Made by a program: the position numbers and the translations under genes
Source of the DNA: Cristatella mucedo
Taxonomy: Eukaryota; Bryozoa; Phylactolaemata; Cristatellidae
DNA length: 64,000 nt
Direction: 5' to 3'
NCBI GenBank assembly: GCA_009760855.2
Contig: WPIO01000028.1
Coordinates: forward strand, 3,925,501 to 3,989,500
The notes under the pieces: model-generated
Seen by the model: the letters and a program-made list of their open reading frames with translations, nothing else
Database searches by the model: none
Told to the model about the DNA's origin: nothing
Shown here: positions 53,523 through 63,796 of the stretch, piece after piece
How positions within the stretch are numbered: position 1 is the first letter of the stretch
Layout: each line of letters starts with the position of its first letter

Positions 53523-54190
53523 TCATCTCACGCAACAAAGAGAAAGAGGGAAGCATAGCAGAGTAAGGAGACAGTTGAGGTAGTCAGTAGCATGAAAGTA
53601 GCAGCTCGGGACCGTTGGAAAGGATGAGCCATAGTCGGCAGCAGGAGAGTAGTTGTCATTGCGTAAGAATCGTGGAGGCGAGTTCCACAGTCCAGGACCT
53701 GCAGAGCTAAAGCTTATGTCGCCAACGGTTTTTAAGCAGAAGAATACAACAGCTAATGTATTTTTCACACAGGACCTGAGGGCGCGAACAGGCTGAAACT
53801 GACGCAGCAGTTCAGCTAGGTACAAAGGAGCCAAGCCGTGGCGGGCCTTGTGGGTCAGCGTAAGAACATTGCTCTGGATCCGTTGCTCAACTGGCATCCA
53901 TCCTAGCTCTTTTCACAAAGGAGACACATGCTCAAACCGCTGGGACTTGAAGACTAGCCTTGCAGCCATATTCATAGTCTGCTGCAGTGGCCTAATAGCT
54001 TTCTTTGGCAACCCAGTCAATAAGGAATTGCAATAATCAAGCCGAGACAGAACTAAGGAGGTAGTTAAATTTCTTACAAGCAACTGTGGGAGACGGCTCC
54101 TAATCTTGGATAGGGATCGGACGTGATGGTCGATCAACCGGCAGCCATCCTAGCTATTTTAGCAAAGGAGACACGTGGTCAAACCTCTGA
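53523..54190 (-). mobile_element. CR1/L2-like LINE fragment, second lineage
   Basis: The minus strand encodes VLSRLDYCNSLLTGLPKKAI and a downstream RPLQQTMNMAARLVF (53,913-54,137), then VEQRIQSNVLTLTHKARHGL and GPGLWNSPP (53,523-53,897). This is a reverse transcriptase C-terminus distinct from the main LINE family here. A partial duplicate of the joining region occurs at 54,135-54,190. Confidence 0.8.
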
Positions 54191-54201
54191 GACTACCTTT
54201 T

Positions 54202-54634
54202 GGTGGGGACCCGTGTCCCCGCAAAGGCCCGCTCTCAAAGTGAATTAGTTAGTTATTTTCTAGAAAATAATCAACATCGTATAAAAACCTCAGTTATACC
54301 TGTCATGTTCGCAGCCGAGGACGCCAACGCAATTTCCGCATCCGCTCACTTCGCCTTACACAAAGTTCGCAAAGAAAAAACTCGGTCGGTGTCGAAACGC
54401 CGAAGAAGAAGCGTCCGAAGAAACCGCCCCGCTCTACAGCCTCGCCAGACCTCCTCACTCCTGTCTTTCATCGCCAACAAGTTGAGAATACAAATTGAAC
54501 TCCGATCGCGGTATTGCTTTATTGACCAAAAGAAGCCGGTCGAGCCTCTAGCGAGGTCTATTATCTGACTATTTTTCGCTACGTTTGAACGCTTTTTCGA
54601 AACCCGGTTCCATTTGGGACCCGGGTCCCCGCCA
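54202..54634 (+). mobile_element. Possible small DNA transposon with imperfect inverted ends
   Basis: ggtggggacccgtgtccc at about 54,200 and its near reverse complement gggacccgggtccccgcc at about 54,614-54,632 bracket about 430 bp. A 122-codon open frame (54,200-54,568) with an Arg-rich middle lies within. No transposase recognised. Could be a MITE. Confidence 0.35.
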
Positions 54635-55387
54635 ATAGGTTCATATATATTAAGTCAAAGTACGGCTCTTTTCTGCGATCGGTGCTAATCGCAGGCGGCA
54701 CTGAGGTACATCTGCTGGGTCAGTTTACCTGTTCGCACTGGACTTTTCGAGCAGGGAAATGCAAGCCGCGGCTATCGGTGAAGCATTTACTTCATGCACT
54801 TACCCCCAACGATTCCCCGATTGGTTGCCACTTCGCAAGCCTGCCATATGGTACCGTAGCAAGAATATTCCAAAGCTGTTGTAGCAAGTTTTACTTAAAG
54901 TCAGCCTGCTACGAGACTTGGCAATTAAAAGGTAGCACAAATATAGCCCAATTTCCGTGCTTGCAAGGCGACCAGTAGTTATGTATTAGGCCTGCTGTCG
55001 TTGTCGAAGTGTTAGGTGAGATAACTTTTTATGACGAAGATGGAATTTGCAGTCTTTCCTCACAGATATTTGTAGTGGCGATTCTTGGCTCCCACTTGGC
55101 TTCCAGCAATTTCTAATAATCAGCTGCGTTGTCTCAATGGTCTTCCGGCATATGCGATTGCTCATACTCAAACGTAATAATGGTGGTGAAAATTGGATCT
55201 CCAGACCACACGGGCATGAAATACTGCTTTATTGCTATAGGGAAGTCGGCACCTGCAGCAGCACATGAGAGCAAATGTGTCTGTGGCTATATGAAAAAAT
55301 CGCACATAGGGTTAACCACAAGAAAAACACGACGGAGGAATCCCGACTAAAGGCGCTACTCTGAAGCATTCTACTAGGTACTGGACC
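54635..55387. other. Intergenic, nothing recognised
   Basis: A few open frames under 100 codons without resemblance to known proteins. Confidence 0.45.
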
Positions 55388-55550
55388 GTGATGGCTCATG
55401 AGGTAAGGTGCTCGCTCTTCACGACCGAAGTCGTGGATTCGAATCCTCCAGTGAACGATCGATCCTGTATTGCCAATTGCATGGCTAGTGATAGCCGTGC
55501 GGGCTCTTCTGCCGCTATACGAATGACACAGTTAAATCAGCGCATACTTT
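55388..55550 (+). mobile_element. tRNA-derived SINE, family 1
   Basis: Head gatggctcatgaggtaaggtgctcgctcttcac-like (A-box region), B-box-like ggattcgaatcc, middle tagtgatagccgtgcgggct, tail tcttctgccgctatacgaat with gttaaatcag. Near full length. Confidence 0.85.
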
Positions 55551-55799
55551 ACTTAGGCAACGACCCTTTGATTCCCTAACACGATGAAGCTCTTCGGAAA
55601 CCAGCGAACCGCCAGCCGCAGAAAGTTGTTGCCGCAGTAAGGAGGCTTTTGGCGACAGCCGCTGCCACCCTGCTTGATCTCTGTTACATGCAGTATATGC
55701 TGTGGAAGTTCCTACGAAGACCTGAGATACGTAAGAGAGAAAGAAACAATTGCTGAAACAGCTGCAGACAGCACTTGTGGTTTTTGCCATCATTTGACT

Positions 55800-57411
55800 G
55801 AGGTCTGTGATTGCCAGCACACAGAGGGCAGCAGCACCCCGCGAAAAGTACTCAGCAACATTTGCCGATGGCTTCGCAGCCACTGAATCAAAATTTGACA
55901 CTAATAATAAACTTGATGAAGCACCCCCCAGAGAACTCAATCTCTTTCTAGGCACTTTACATTTGCTGCAAAGAAAACGCGATCGAATGGTGAGTGGCAT
56001 CATGCTTGATAAACAGCATGAATAACTTGGTTAGGGGTGACACGCACGGGTCAGCATCCAAGTGTGGTTAGTGGCAGCATGCACAGTGTCAGCACGCGAA
56101 TAAGCACATAAATGACGAAACACGGGGACACACTAAATGCTGTCATAAATAGGTGCGTTTTTAAATTCCTTTTAAATGTGGTCAAGTCAGGGGACTTTGT
56201 GACGCAAGTCGGGAGTGAGTTCCAGGCTATGGGACCATACGGACTAAATGCACGGTCTCCAAAGGATGAGGTTTGTACGAGGTATAGGTAAACAGTTAGT
56301 TTCCGAAAAGCGGGTGGTATGATGCTTGGCCTGGTGGGGGGTGGGTAGATATTTGGTATGCGCAACCCTTATCAAATTGCTATAGAAATGCACCACCTAT
56401 TTATTTTGGTTTAAGTACTCACTGACTGTGGCTGATTTGTTGCTTTGCTATTCGCAGTGTGTAGGCCAGTAGCAGTCCAGTATTAGCTTATAGCCAGAGC
56501 TATTGTGTTATTGACGTGAGTGGCCAGGTTTATGGTCTTGTAAATCCTCCTAAGATTGATGGCCCAGTGATGTTTATGGCCCAGTAACGTTTATGGCAAA
56601 GCCACCAGCTTATGGGTCATTGAAATTAAGTTTATTGCTTTGCTATTCATAGGGTATGGGCCAGTGGGGTTTATGGCCTTGCTATTTGCACTGTGGCCAG
56701 TTTATGGCTCAGCAGTGTTTGTGGCACAGCGACGTCTATGGTGCTTCTGCCGATTTATGGCAGTGGGCAGTTGCGACTTAGACGCTTGGCAAGGTGGTGG
56801 CCTACTGGTCTCCTAAGGCGTTCGTGTGAATAAGCTTCTACTCAAGCTCAATACGGTAATGAGCTGCATGACTTCTCATGCGAATGGCATGACGGTTAGT
56901 TTTGTAGGCGTTTTGTTCGCAGGCATCGGCTGCCGCCTGGCAGTAGATCGCTTCGGTTCTGCCAGAGCTTTGTTGAACTCGGCTAGCTTCGTTTATTGCA
57001 TGCCACCGTGTGTGCCGGCGAATTGGCGAATCAAACTTTCCTGAAACTCTTAATTAAGGACCGAAAGTAGGAGGATAAACTTGAAGGATGTATTATTATC
57101 ACTCGTGGCCGGTCAAGAATTAAACCCGAGCTGAAGCAAAACTGCCTGCAATGTAAATAGGCACCATTCGAGGAGAACGAATATAAAACTTAAAGTAATG
57201 TAAAAAAATTGTTCTGTTAAAAGTAAACTATTATATTGAAGCTTCTATACTCATAACTAATTTAAAGCTAGTCAAAGGACAGAACACCTATGCTTTAGTG
57301 CCCGTCTGAAAATGGGCCGTTCGGTAGCTCCCATTCACTACGTTTCTTTCGTTCGCGTTCTGCAGCCACCTTGCACACAGTGGTCGCTTCACAATTGGTT
57401 GCCTGCAAGCT
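55800..57411. other. 5' part of segmental duplicate
   Basis: Matches 1-1,015 in order (cagcaacatttgccgatgg against cagcaatgtttgcagatgg; atatttggtatgcgcaaccc against atatttggtatgcacaaccc), interrupted by the LINE fragment at 55,905-56,345. No separate gene. Confidence 0.8.
55905..56345 (-). mobile_element. L2/CR1-like LINE 3' fragment inserted in the duplicate
   Basis: Conserved terminal block at about 55,915-55,965, 3' UTR, then the degraded C-terminal coding end (GDRAFSPYGPIAWNSLPTCV on the minus strand). Absent from the corresponding place near base 85-95 of the first copy, so it post-dates the duplication. Confidence 0.85.
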
Positions 57412-57640
57412 ATGTCAGCAGACACGAAACCGCCCAAGCAAATTGTGCGGCAATGCTACGCGTGTTCGGACGAACGAGGGTGCCCCCCCCCCCAGAACCC
57501 CCCTCGTCTATTGTGCCCGCGACTCATGCAGCGTGGCCGTACACATGTTACCGTATATTGCAAGTACCTACCGGCTCGTGGTTCGAGTCTCAGGAGAGAG
57601 CAGCTATGGTGAAATTCGATCCGTGTTCCAGCAAGGAAGA
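57412..57640 (+). pseudogene. Duplicate of AF10 exon 1, PHD finger destroyed
   Basis: Starts with the same MSADTKPPKQ as 1,016. Then a C-run expansion at 57,483-57,493, frameshifts and loss of several bases near the HQACYGI site (57,540-57,555) remove zinc ligands. The splice donor is changed (agatgagcc in place of aggtgagtt). Non-functional as a PHD finger. Confidence 0.85.
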
Positions 57641-59286
57641 TGAGCCGCCATGGTTCACACCACGTGCCCACCTCGGGTTCACCCATCTCATCGCTTAGCT
57701 GTTACGTCGCTGGCCTACACTTGTCGGCAGATAAGCTTGCCTGTTTGATAGATCTTTAAGCATGTGCCCGATTCATTTTGTGTCTTCGCCTGTTAGGTTA
57801 GCAAGTTGACTCTCCCCCTTTCCAGTATGTGGGTAACATCAGCCTCCGAATTGGCTGTTCGACGAATCCCGTTTGGTGCCGGTGCAGTGACTCAGCCAGT
57901 CGCCCGATTTGAACCCTATAGAAGGACTTGGGAGCGATATTGACAGGTAGCTGAGGTAAATGTTTGGCCCTAAACCAGCAGCCGACCTTGTCGGTAAAAC
58001 TCGTGCTCTATTAAATCTGCTACAGCAGAAGAGACAGCATCAAAGCTGGTGGCCAGTTACACGTAGCCCGACAAGAGATGTAATGACGAATCGTGGTCGC
58101 ACAGCGGCACCTCATGCATACAAACAGCAGCCCAAAAATATTTTCACATACCAGGCATAACTTCAGTATGCCTGGCATGTAAAACCCTCTCCGAACAAAT
58201 TTTCTCAGCTGCAGTATCGATGGCCATAGAGCAAGGATTTTTGTGTGCGTGAGTGCACAGTATCTAACTTTCTAGGGCAGCAAGGTGAACCAGTCGGTAG
58301 TAGCCGGTCGACCCTAAGCCTAGTTTGAAAGCTCATTCAACTTCGGGGCAGTTAGATGTTAAAATGTAATTTATTTGTGGAGCTTCCAGAGAGAACCGAA
58401 TCTCTATCCAGGCCTTTACAAAAGCCAGAAACGCTCGATACGCTGCTCTAGCTCAACAAGCTTGAGCCTACGGATATCTGAAAGCAGCCAGAGTGTATGT
58501 CACCCGTATTTCCTGGCCTAAGTTGCGACCTGATCTGGCTTACTGTATTTCTAGATTAATATCATTTTATATTATTACTATTAATCTAGACTACTGCTAC
58601 CATGATGGCAGCCTACTCACTTGCATTTGAGTACATATCGAATGTTGATTTCATAAAAAAATGCCTAGTAGCTGCAAGTAGAAAACGTGACATGTTCTCT
58701 TAATTATCATCGATCGTGCTTAATTTTTTGAGTCAATATGACCTTGAATCTGCCTTATTTGCAACGATCTGTCGGAGCGGCCCAAGCATAGAGCTGACCG
58801 AACGATAACAAGCATTGGCCATTGCATTACTTCAGGCTCTTTGCAAGTGTTTAGAAAAACTCGTCAGCGGCTATAGTACAGACCGCCACGCTCGACCTCT
58901 TTCCATAATTGCCCAGTTGGATTAAGGTCTGACCATTGGCTCCAGTCCGGTCGACAACCTTGAGAGGGGGTAACCAAACTCGGATAAGTTGTTAAAAATA
59001 TTAAAGTTTAATTTAGTGCCAGTCTGTTTTTTTTTACTGTAATCGCGTTGGAAAATATAATCGAGTCCCGCAAAGTGCGATTGCACTTGCTAATCCAACG
59101 TTTTGAATGGTCAAATAATTGTATTGGATTGTGATGCCTGGTATGCGATGCATGACTCTGACACTATATCTGCTAAAGCAGGTTCTTAACGCGTCTTTTT
59201 TCCGAGACTTTGACTGTTTTGAGTAGGCAGGCTTCACTTGGTTGGTAATTCGCGCAAACCTTTACTTGCAGTTCAAACAAGGTATC
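57641..59286. other. Duplicate of AF10 intron, with Tc1 relics and a SINE
   Basis: Aligns with 1,254-3,281 in blocks. Carries the Tc1 relic on + at about 57,880-58,060 (QSPDLNPIEGLGSDI, better preserved than in copy 1) and on - at about 58,720-59,095. A family-2-like SINE relic lies at about 58,366-58,480 (-). The start of exon 2 (extended PHD) is missing. Confidence 0.75.
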
Positions 59287-60966
59287 ATGGCTAAACATCC
59301 AAGAAAGGCTTTGGTTAGCACTACGAACGGCATGGCCAAGCCCAGCAAAACTGAAGCTGCCAATATCTTGGCAGACAGGAAACCTAAGGCTGCAAAGGAC
59401 TCGGGCACTGCCAAGTCCATTCCGGCTAAGAGTTCCACCAACAAGAAGCAGAGGTACCTTAATAGCTCAGCAAGTGTCCCGAGTATGGAGGAGACTTACT
59501 CATCCTCTGCATCGTCAAGTGGGCCGACAAAGAGTGCTAAGCGACAGAGGGTACATAGTCAGCCGGTCAATGAGTCATCACAACCTGTTACTGGTGGTCA
59601 AGTTGGCAGAAACAGCAATGCTGCTACATCGGCAGTAGTAAGCACTGGGCATCGGGCAGCAGCAGCTGCATCAGCTAATGCTGCTTTGCCACTTCGACAC
59701 GCGAGTCTCGGCAATATAGCCGGTGGCGTTGCTACCGGAAGCGATGAGCAGCAACAGCTGCAGCTGGAGCCAACAGCCTCACCGCCCGTTCCACAATCGA
59801 TGCAGCAACTGCTCGAGATGCAGTTTCAGCAGGGCTTACAGTTTCTCATGGAGCAGGCGAAGAGCTTTCGAGTTGAGCAGGGGCAGAGCTCTGATATTGC
59901 ACCCCTACTCGACACCTTAGCACAGCTGCAGGCGGACAACGATCAGCTGGATGACACCATACGTGGGCTGAGTGCCCAACATGAATGCCTTGCATCGGTA
60001 AATGCCCGCCTATCTCGGTCAATTGTTGATGGTACTCGGGTACAGCCTTCTTCTTTGGACGCTCTTGGTCGAGCATTGTTGGTCTCAGCACCCAGCCGTC
60101 TCGATACTGCTCTCCCTGGACAGGTCGATAGTGGGCAAGGGCTTGAAGACCAGGTATCGACGAAAGCTAAACGTGGTGTGAGCCAAGTCACCGCTGCCTT
60201 GGAAGGCAGCAGCATGCAGCAATCATTGGACAGTTCAGCTGAGGCTGCAAAGGAGTCGGGCACTGCCAAGTCCGTTCCGACTAAGAAGCCCAACAAGAGG
60301 CACAGGCTCCGAAACAGCCCAGCAAGTGTCCAAAGTAAAGAGGAGCCGCCCTCATCCTTGTCAGGTGGGCCGACAAAGAGCACTAATCGAAAGGATGTAC
60401 ATGGTCAGGCGGCCAATGAGCCATCACAGCCTGTCAGTGGTTGCAATGCTGGCAACAGCAGCAATGCTGCAACGGCCGAAGTAGTAAGCAATAGACCGGC
60501 AGCAGCTGCATCAGAGAGCACTATTGCACTACTTCAACACGTGGTATCGTATGCAGGAGTGAGTCTCGGCAATGTGGCTGGTGGCGCTGCTGGCGGAAGG
60601 GAAGAGCAGCAGCCGGTGCCAACAGCCTTATCGCTCGTTCCCAAGTCGATGCAGGAACTGCTCGCAATGCAGTTCGAGGGCTCGCAGTTTCTCATGGAGC
60701 CGGCGAAGAGCTTTGATATTGCCTCCGTGGTCGACTCCTTAGGGCAGCTGCTGGTGAAGGGCAATCAGCTCGAGCACACCGTGCGTGAGCTGAGTGCCCG
60801 ACGTGACCACCTTGCGTCGGAAAATGCAGGACTGTCTCTGTCGCTGGCTGCCATTGCTGGCATGCACTCAAGCGGCAGTGGTGGAGGTGATGCTTTCGGT
60901 TCTGTCCAGTGCCCAGTGGTCACTCCCACAGTTGTCGCTACTCGACCGGTAGTAGACCACCATTAG
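59287..60966 (+). CDS. AF10-derived paralogue with two OM-LZ modules, PHD region lost, 559 aa
   Basis: Open from ATG 59,287 to TAG 60,966. Corresponds to AF10 exon 2 from just after the extended PHD. The linker and OM-LZ region is present twice with an 855-bp period: OM-LZ 1 at about 59,797-60,023 (MQQLLEMQFQQGLQFLMEQA; heptads LLDTLAQLQADNDQLDDTIR), OM-LZ 2 at about 60,649-60,855 (SMQELLAMQFEGSQFLMEPA; SVVDSLGQLLVKGNQLEHTV). In the family OM-LZ recruits DOT1L, so a product without histone-reading PHD fingers would be expected to compete with or mis-target DOT1L (inference). An open frame of this length after so much divergence is notable, but expression is unproven. It may simply be a young pseudogene. 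Confidence 0.6.
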   Translation: MAKHPRKALVSTTNGMAKPSKTEAANILADRKPKAAKDSGTAKSIPAKSSTNKKQRYLNSSASVPSMEETYSSSASSSGPTKSAKRQRVHSQPVNESSQPVTGGQVGRNSNAATSAVVSTGHRAAAAASANAALPLRHASLGNIAGGVATGSDEQQQLQLEPTASPPVPQSMQQLLEMQFQQGLQFLMEQAKSFRVEQGQSSDIAPLLDTLAQLQADNDQLDDTIRGLSAQHECLASVNARLSRSIVDGTRVQPSSLDALGRALLVSAPSRLDTALPGQVDSGQGLEDQVSTKAKRGVSQVTAALEGSSMQQSLDSSAEAAKESGTAKSVPTKKPNKRHRLRNSPASVQSKEEPPSSLSGGPTKSTNRKDVHGQAANEPSQPVSGCNAGNSSNAATAEVVSNRPAAAASESTIALLQHVVSYAGVSLGNVAGGAAGGREEQQPVPTALSLVPKSMQELLAMQFEGSQFLMEPAKSFDIASVVDSLGQLLVKGNQLEHTVRELSARRDHLASENAGLSLSLAAIAGMHSSGSGGGDAFGSVQCPVVTPTVVATRPVVDHH

Positions 60967-61305
60967 CTACTTTCCATGTTGCATCGGCAGCAGGTGATGC
61001 TGATGGCTCAGTTGCATCTGCCTGGTGCCAGTTTGCCACTACCAGTGTCATCCGTCAGTAATGTAGCCAACGTTCTCCCGAGCCTAGTGTTCGCGGCTGC
61101 CATTGCTGTGAATGCAGCTGAGCTCGTCGTTCCGACACCCCAAGGGGCAGCCGTCCTTGCACCATCTCAGCAGCTTGCTGAGCATCCAGCACCTGGGCAA
61201 AAGTACATTGGCAGTACAGTTGTCACTGGTGGCACAGCAGGCACGAGTGGCAACAGCAGTGCTTTCCTTGCAGCCCAAGCCAAACTGGAAAAGAGCAACC
61301 GTTAG
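60967..61305 (+). pseudogene. Former C-terminus of the AF10 paralogue
   Basis: In frame with the preceding ORF after its TAG. 110 codons match the AF10 tail (MLMAQLHLPGASLPLPVSSV, then AVLAPSQQLAEHPAPGQKYI), ending at TAG 61,303. A single in-frame stop, a deletion removing about 50 codons before it and another near 61,225 separate it from the intact gene. Confidence 0.8.
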
Positions 61306-61380
61306 GCATCGTTACTGGCAATCAGTCTCCTAGCTATGTGTGCAAGCTCGAGTAGTTAATGGTTGCAGCTGTTCATACCT

Positions 61381-61448
61381 GTGTGCGTGTGTGTGCGTGT
61401 GCGTGTGCGTGTGTGCGTGTGCGTGTGCGTGTGCGTGTGCGTGTGCGT

Positions 61449-61496
<48 letters not shown>
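61381..61496. repeat. GT/GC-interspersed microsatellite
   Basis: (TGTGTGCG)n-like then pure (GT)n, 116 bp, in the 3' flank of the paralogue. The original gene has only a few GT units at the equivalent place (about 5,571-5,590). Confidence 0.95.
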
Positions 61497-61498
<2 letters not shown>

Positions 61499-62141
61499 CT
61501 GCATGTTCCAATCTTGTATGCACTTGGCCAGCTTGCGTATGTGGCCACGTTGTCTGCACACATTTTGCTGTTATGTAGGTGAGATCGGTAACTGCATTCT
61601 GCTGCAATATACCCTACGTTGTGGCTGCTGTTGTACGATGCTACTGCAAAGTGTTGTATAGCAGTGGCTCCGGCAGTGACGGCAGGTCTTGTGGGAGTCT
61701 CACGGAGACACAGTGGGCGAACGTGCACTGTAAACAAGACTCTCCTTTATTACTCTAAATGGGCACATATATGAGAACTCGTTCAATCTCAACAGACGAC
61801 ACAAAATATAACATGCATTAGTGGCCTAATGCTGCGCTGTATCAATGGCTTAACTATTTGCCACAGATGAGACATTTACATTAGTGTCAGGGCGCTTTGC
61901 TAATTACAACAGCAGAATCTCAAGCGCAAACAGCAAAAGCATAAACCATCCTGCTGATGTCCACGAATGAAATACATTTGTGTCCTTATCACAAGTAGCC
62001 TGTATTGCTTAGTTTCTGTTATATTCCTCCTGCTTGTGGCCAATTTTGCTGTTTCATGACTGGTCATAGTTACAGCAGTCTAAGCTGATCGTGATATTAG
62101 TGTTTGCAGAATAAATGAGTGCTCTTTAGTTCCTTGCTAGT
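61497..62141. other. 3' flank of the AF10 paralogue
   Basis: No gene. Blocks match 5,590-5,690 and 7,310-7,540. AATAAA at about 62,109. Confidence 0.6.
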
Positions 62142-62275
62142 GTATGGTGCTCGACTCGACCAAGGTCTGGCCGAGATCGTGGGCTCGAGCCCGGTGGCAT
62201 ATTTGAAGCACCTCAATAGAGATCAAGTTCCATTAGGGCGCTATACAAATACATTATATTTATATATTCCTTTTG
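62142..62275 (+). mobile_element. tRNA-derived SINE, family 2, inserted after duplication
   Basis: Head with ctcgaccaaggtctggc, B box GGGCTCGAGCC, LINE-type tail (gcacctcaatagagatcaag, ttagggcgctatacaaat) and a ttccttg-like repeat on both sides. The matching site in the first copy (about 7,555-7,562) is empty. Confidence 0.82.
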
Positions 62276-62374
62276 TATTGCATTATTGGTTGGTTGTTAG
62301 ACCTGGTGTTTCAATGGCTAAGCCGTGTTGGCTGTCATGTCGCCTACATACGATAGGCATTGTGCACTTCGACC

Positions 62375-62530
62375 CCGGGGTCGAAGTCCAAGAGTAGGTC
62401 TAGCTCGCCCTTCACTACACTAGGTCGAGGGACTATTCATTCGGTTGGAAATCTTTTTATGACAATCTCAGGTGTTTGTTATGGCCGTTAGGGTCATCTG
62501 TCGCTATATACACGAGACTTTTGAATCAGC
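62375..62530 (+). mobile_element. tRNA-derived SINE, family 1 (orthologue of 7,658)
   Basis: Same position in the duplicate as the truncated SINE at 7,658-7,779, with the full tail (tatatacacgagacttttga, atcagcttaac). Confidence 0.65.
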
Positions 62531-62849
62531 TTAACTTTTTTGTTTTGTTTTTAGGACTGCCTGCATCTTCGCAATAGCTAGGTGGTTTAGCTGTGTTATG
62601 TACCAGGCAGTAGATTTGGTTAATCGGCCTGACCATCGTGGTGGCGTTTGATTTTAAGAGCATGGCTGTGAGCATTGCTTAAATGAGCATTGCTTAATTA
62701 AGAATTATCTTTGAGTAGCAAATCTGCTTCATGCCTCCGTGTTTTGGGTTCGGGTAAGAGCAGATTCGAATGGATAAGTGTAGTTGCAGCATTCTTTTGG
62801 CTTGTTCGTGGTTCAGTGAAGGAGAGCTGCAAGCTGAATCTGCAGTGCA

Positions 62850-62850
<1 letters not shown>

Positions 62851-62897
<47 letters not shown>
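62851..62897. repeat. (GT)n microsatellite
   Basis: About 23 GT units. Counterpart of 9,717-9,791. Confidence 0.95.
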
Positions 62898-62900
<3 letters not shown>

Positions 62901-63627
62901 CTCCTGCTCCTGCTGACCGGGTAGCTACATATCAATAAACCAAACATTTGCTTGCAACGGGAGAGGGGATTGAGTGGTGAGATGGTAGCAACAGAAATCT
63001 ACACTTATTTAATAGCCTCATTTGTTTAGCACTAGAGGAGACTTGTCGGCTATCGCCACAGCTTAAATTTGGAAATAAATAATAATACATTCGTATAGCA
63101 CCCGCAGAGAACTGAATCACTTTTGTATGCACTTTACAGATGCTGTATAGAAAGCATTACCAAATGATTTGTGGTAACAAGTGTTTGTGGCAAGCAGCAG
63201 GCACAGTGTAGTGTAAGTAGGTACATGCAGACGAAGGACAAATCACGAAAATCTGTCAAATGTAATAAACTGATAAACATATGCATTGTAAGCTTCCTTT
63301 TACGAATCGCCCAACTGCAGGATTCCATCACATGACCTCGGTCTGGAAGAGCAAGCACTTTACCTACTAGACTGTTACTGCCCAGTCCCTAGTAGAATGC
63401 TTCAGAGTAGCACCTTCGTCGGGATTCGTCTGTTTTTCTTGTGGTTCACCTGCTGTGAGATTTGTGCATAGTCTCTGCACATCAGCTTCCATGGAAGACT
63501 GCAGGCACGGACTCCCTTAGAGAAATGAAGCAGTACTCTATGCCTGCATGGTCTAGATCAAATCGTCGCCACTATATTACGTTTGAGTGCCGGCAATTGC
63601 ATACGCCAAAAGATCATGAAAAATACT
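62898..63627. other. Intergenic, a LINE/SINE tail relic
   Basis: About 63,085-63,150 resembles the shared LINE/SINE tail (cattcgtatagcacccgcag, gaactgaatcac). No gene otherwise. The duplication becomes undetectable by eye near 63.0 kb. Confidence 0.5.
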
Positions 63628-63796
63628 AACTGATTTAACAGCCTCTTTTTTGTATAGCAGCAGAAGGGCCTTAAAGGCTATGACTACCGCTTGAAGTGGC
63701 AACAAAGATTGCCCTCCACAGGATTCGAATTCACGACCTCGGGACCACGACCGTGAAGAGCAAACTCCTTACTTAACGAGCGATCACGGCTCACCA
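63628..63796 (-). mobile_element. tRNA-derived SINE, family 1
   Basis: Minus-strand full-length-like copy: head (gtgagccgtgatcgctcgtt), B-box-like gaattcgaatcc, middle ccacttcaagcggtag, tail tatacaaaaaagaggctgtt. Confidence 0.85.

Noticed and set aside
55515-56003. 162-codon minus-strand ORF
   Set aside because: Spans a SINE end, duplicated flank and a LINE 3' end, so it cannot be an ancestral coding sequence.
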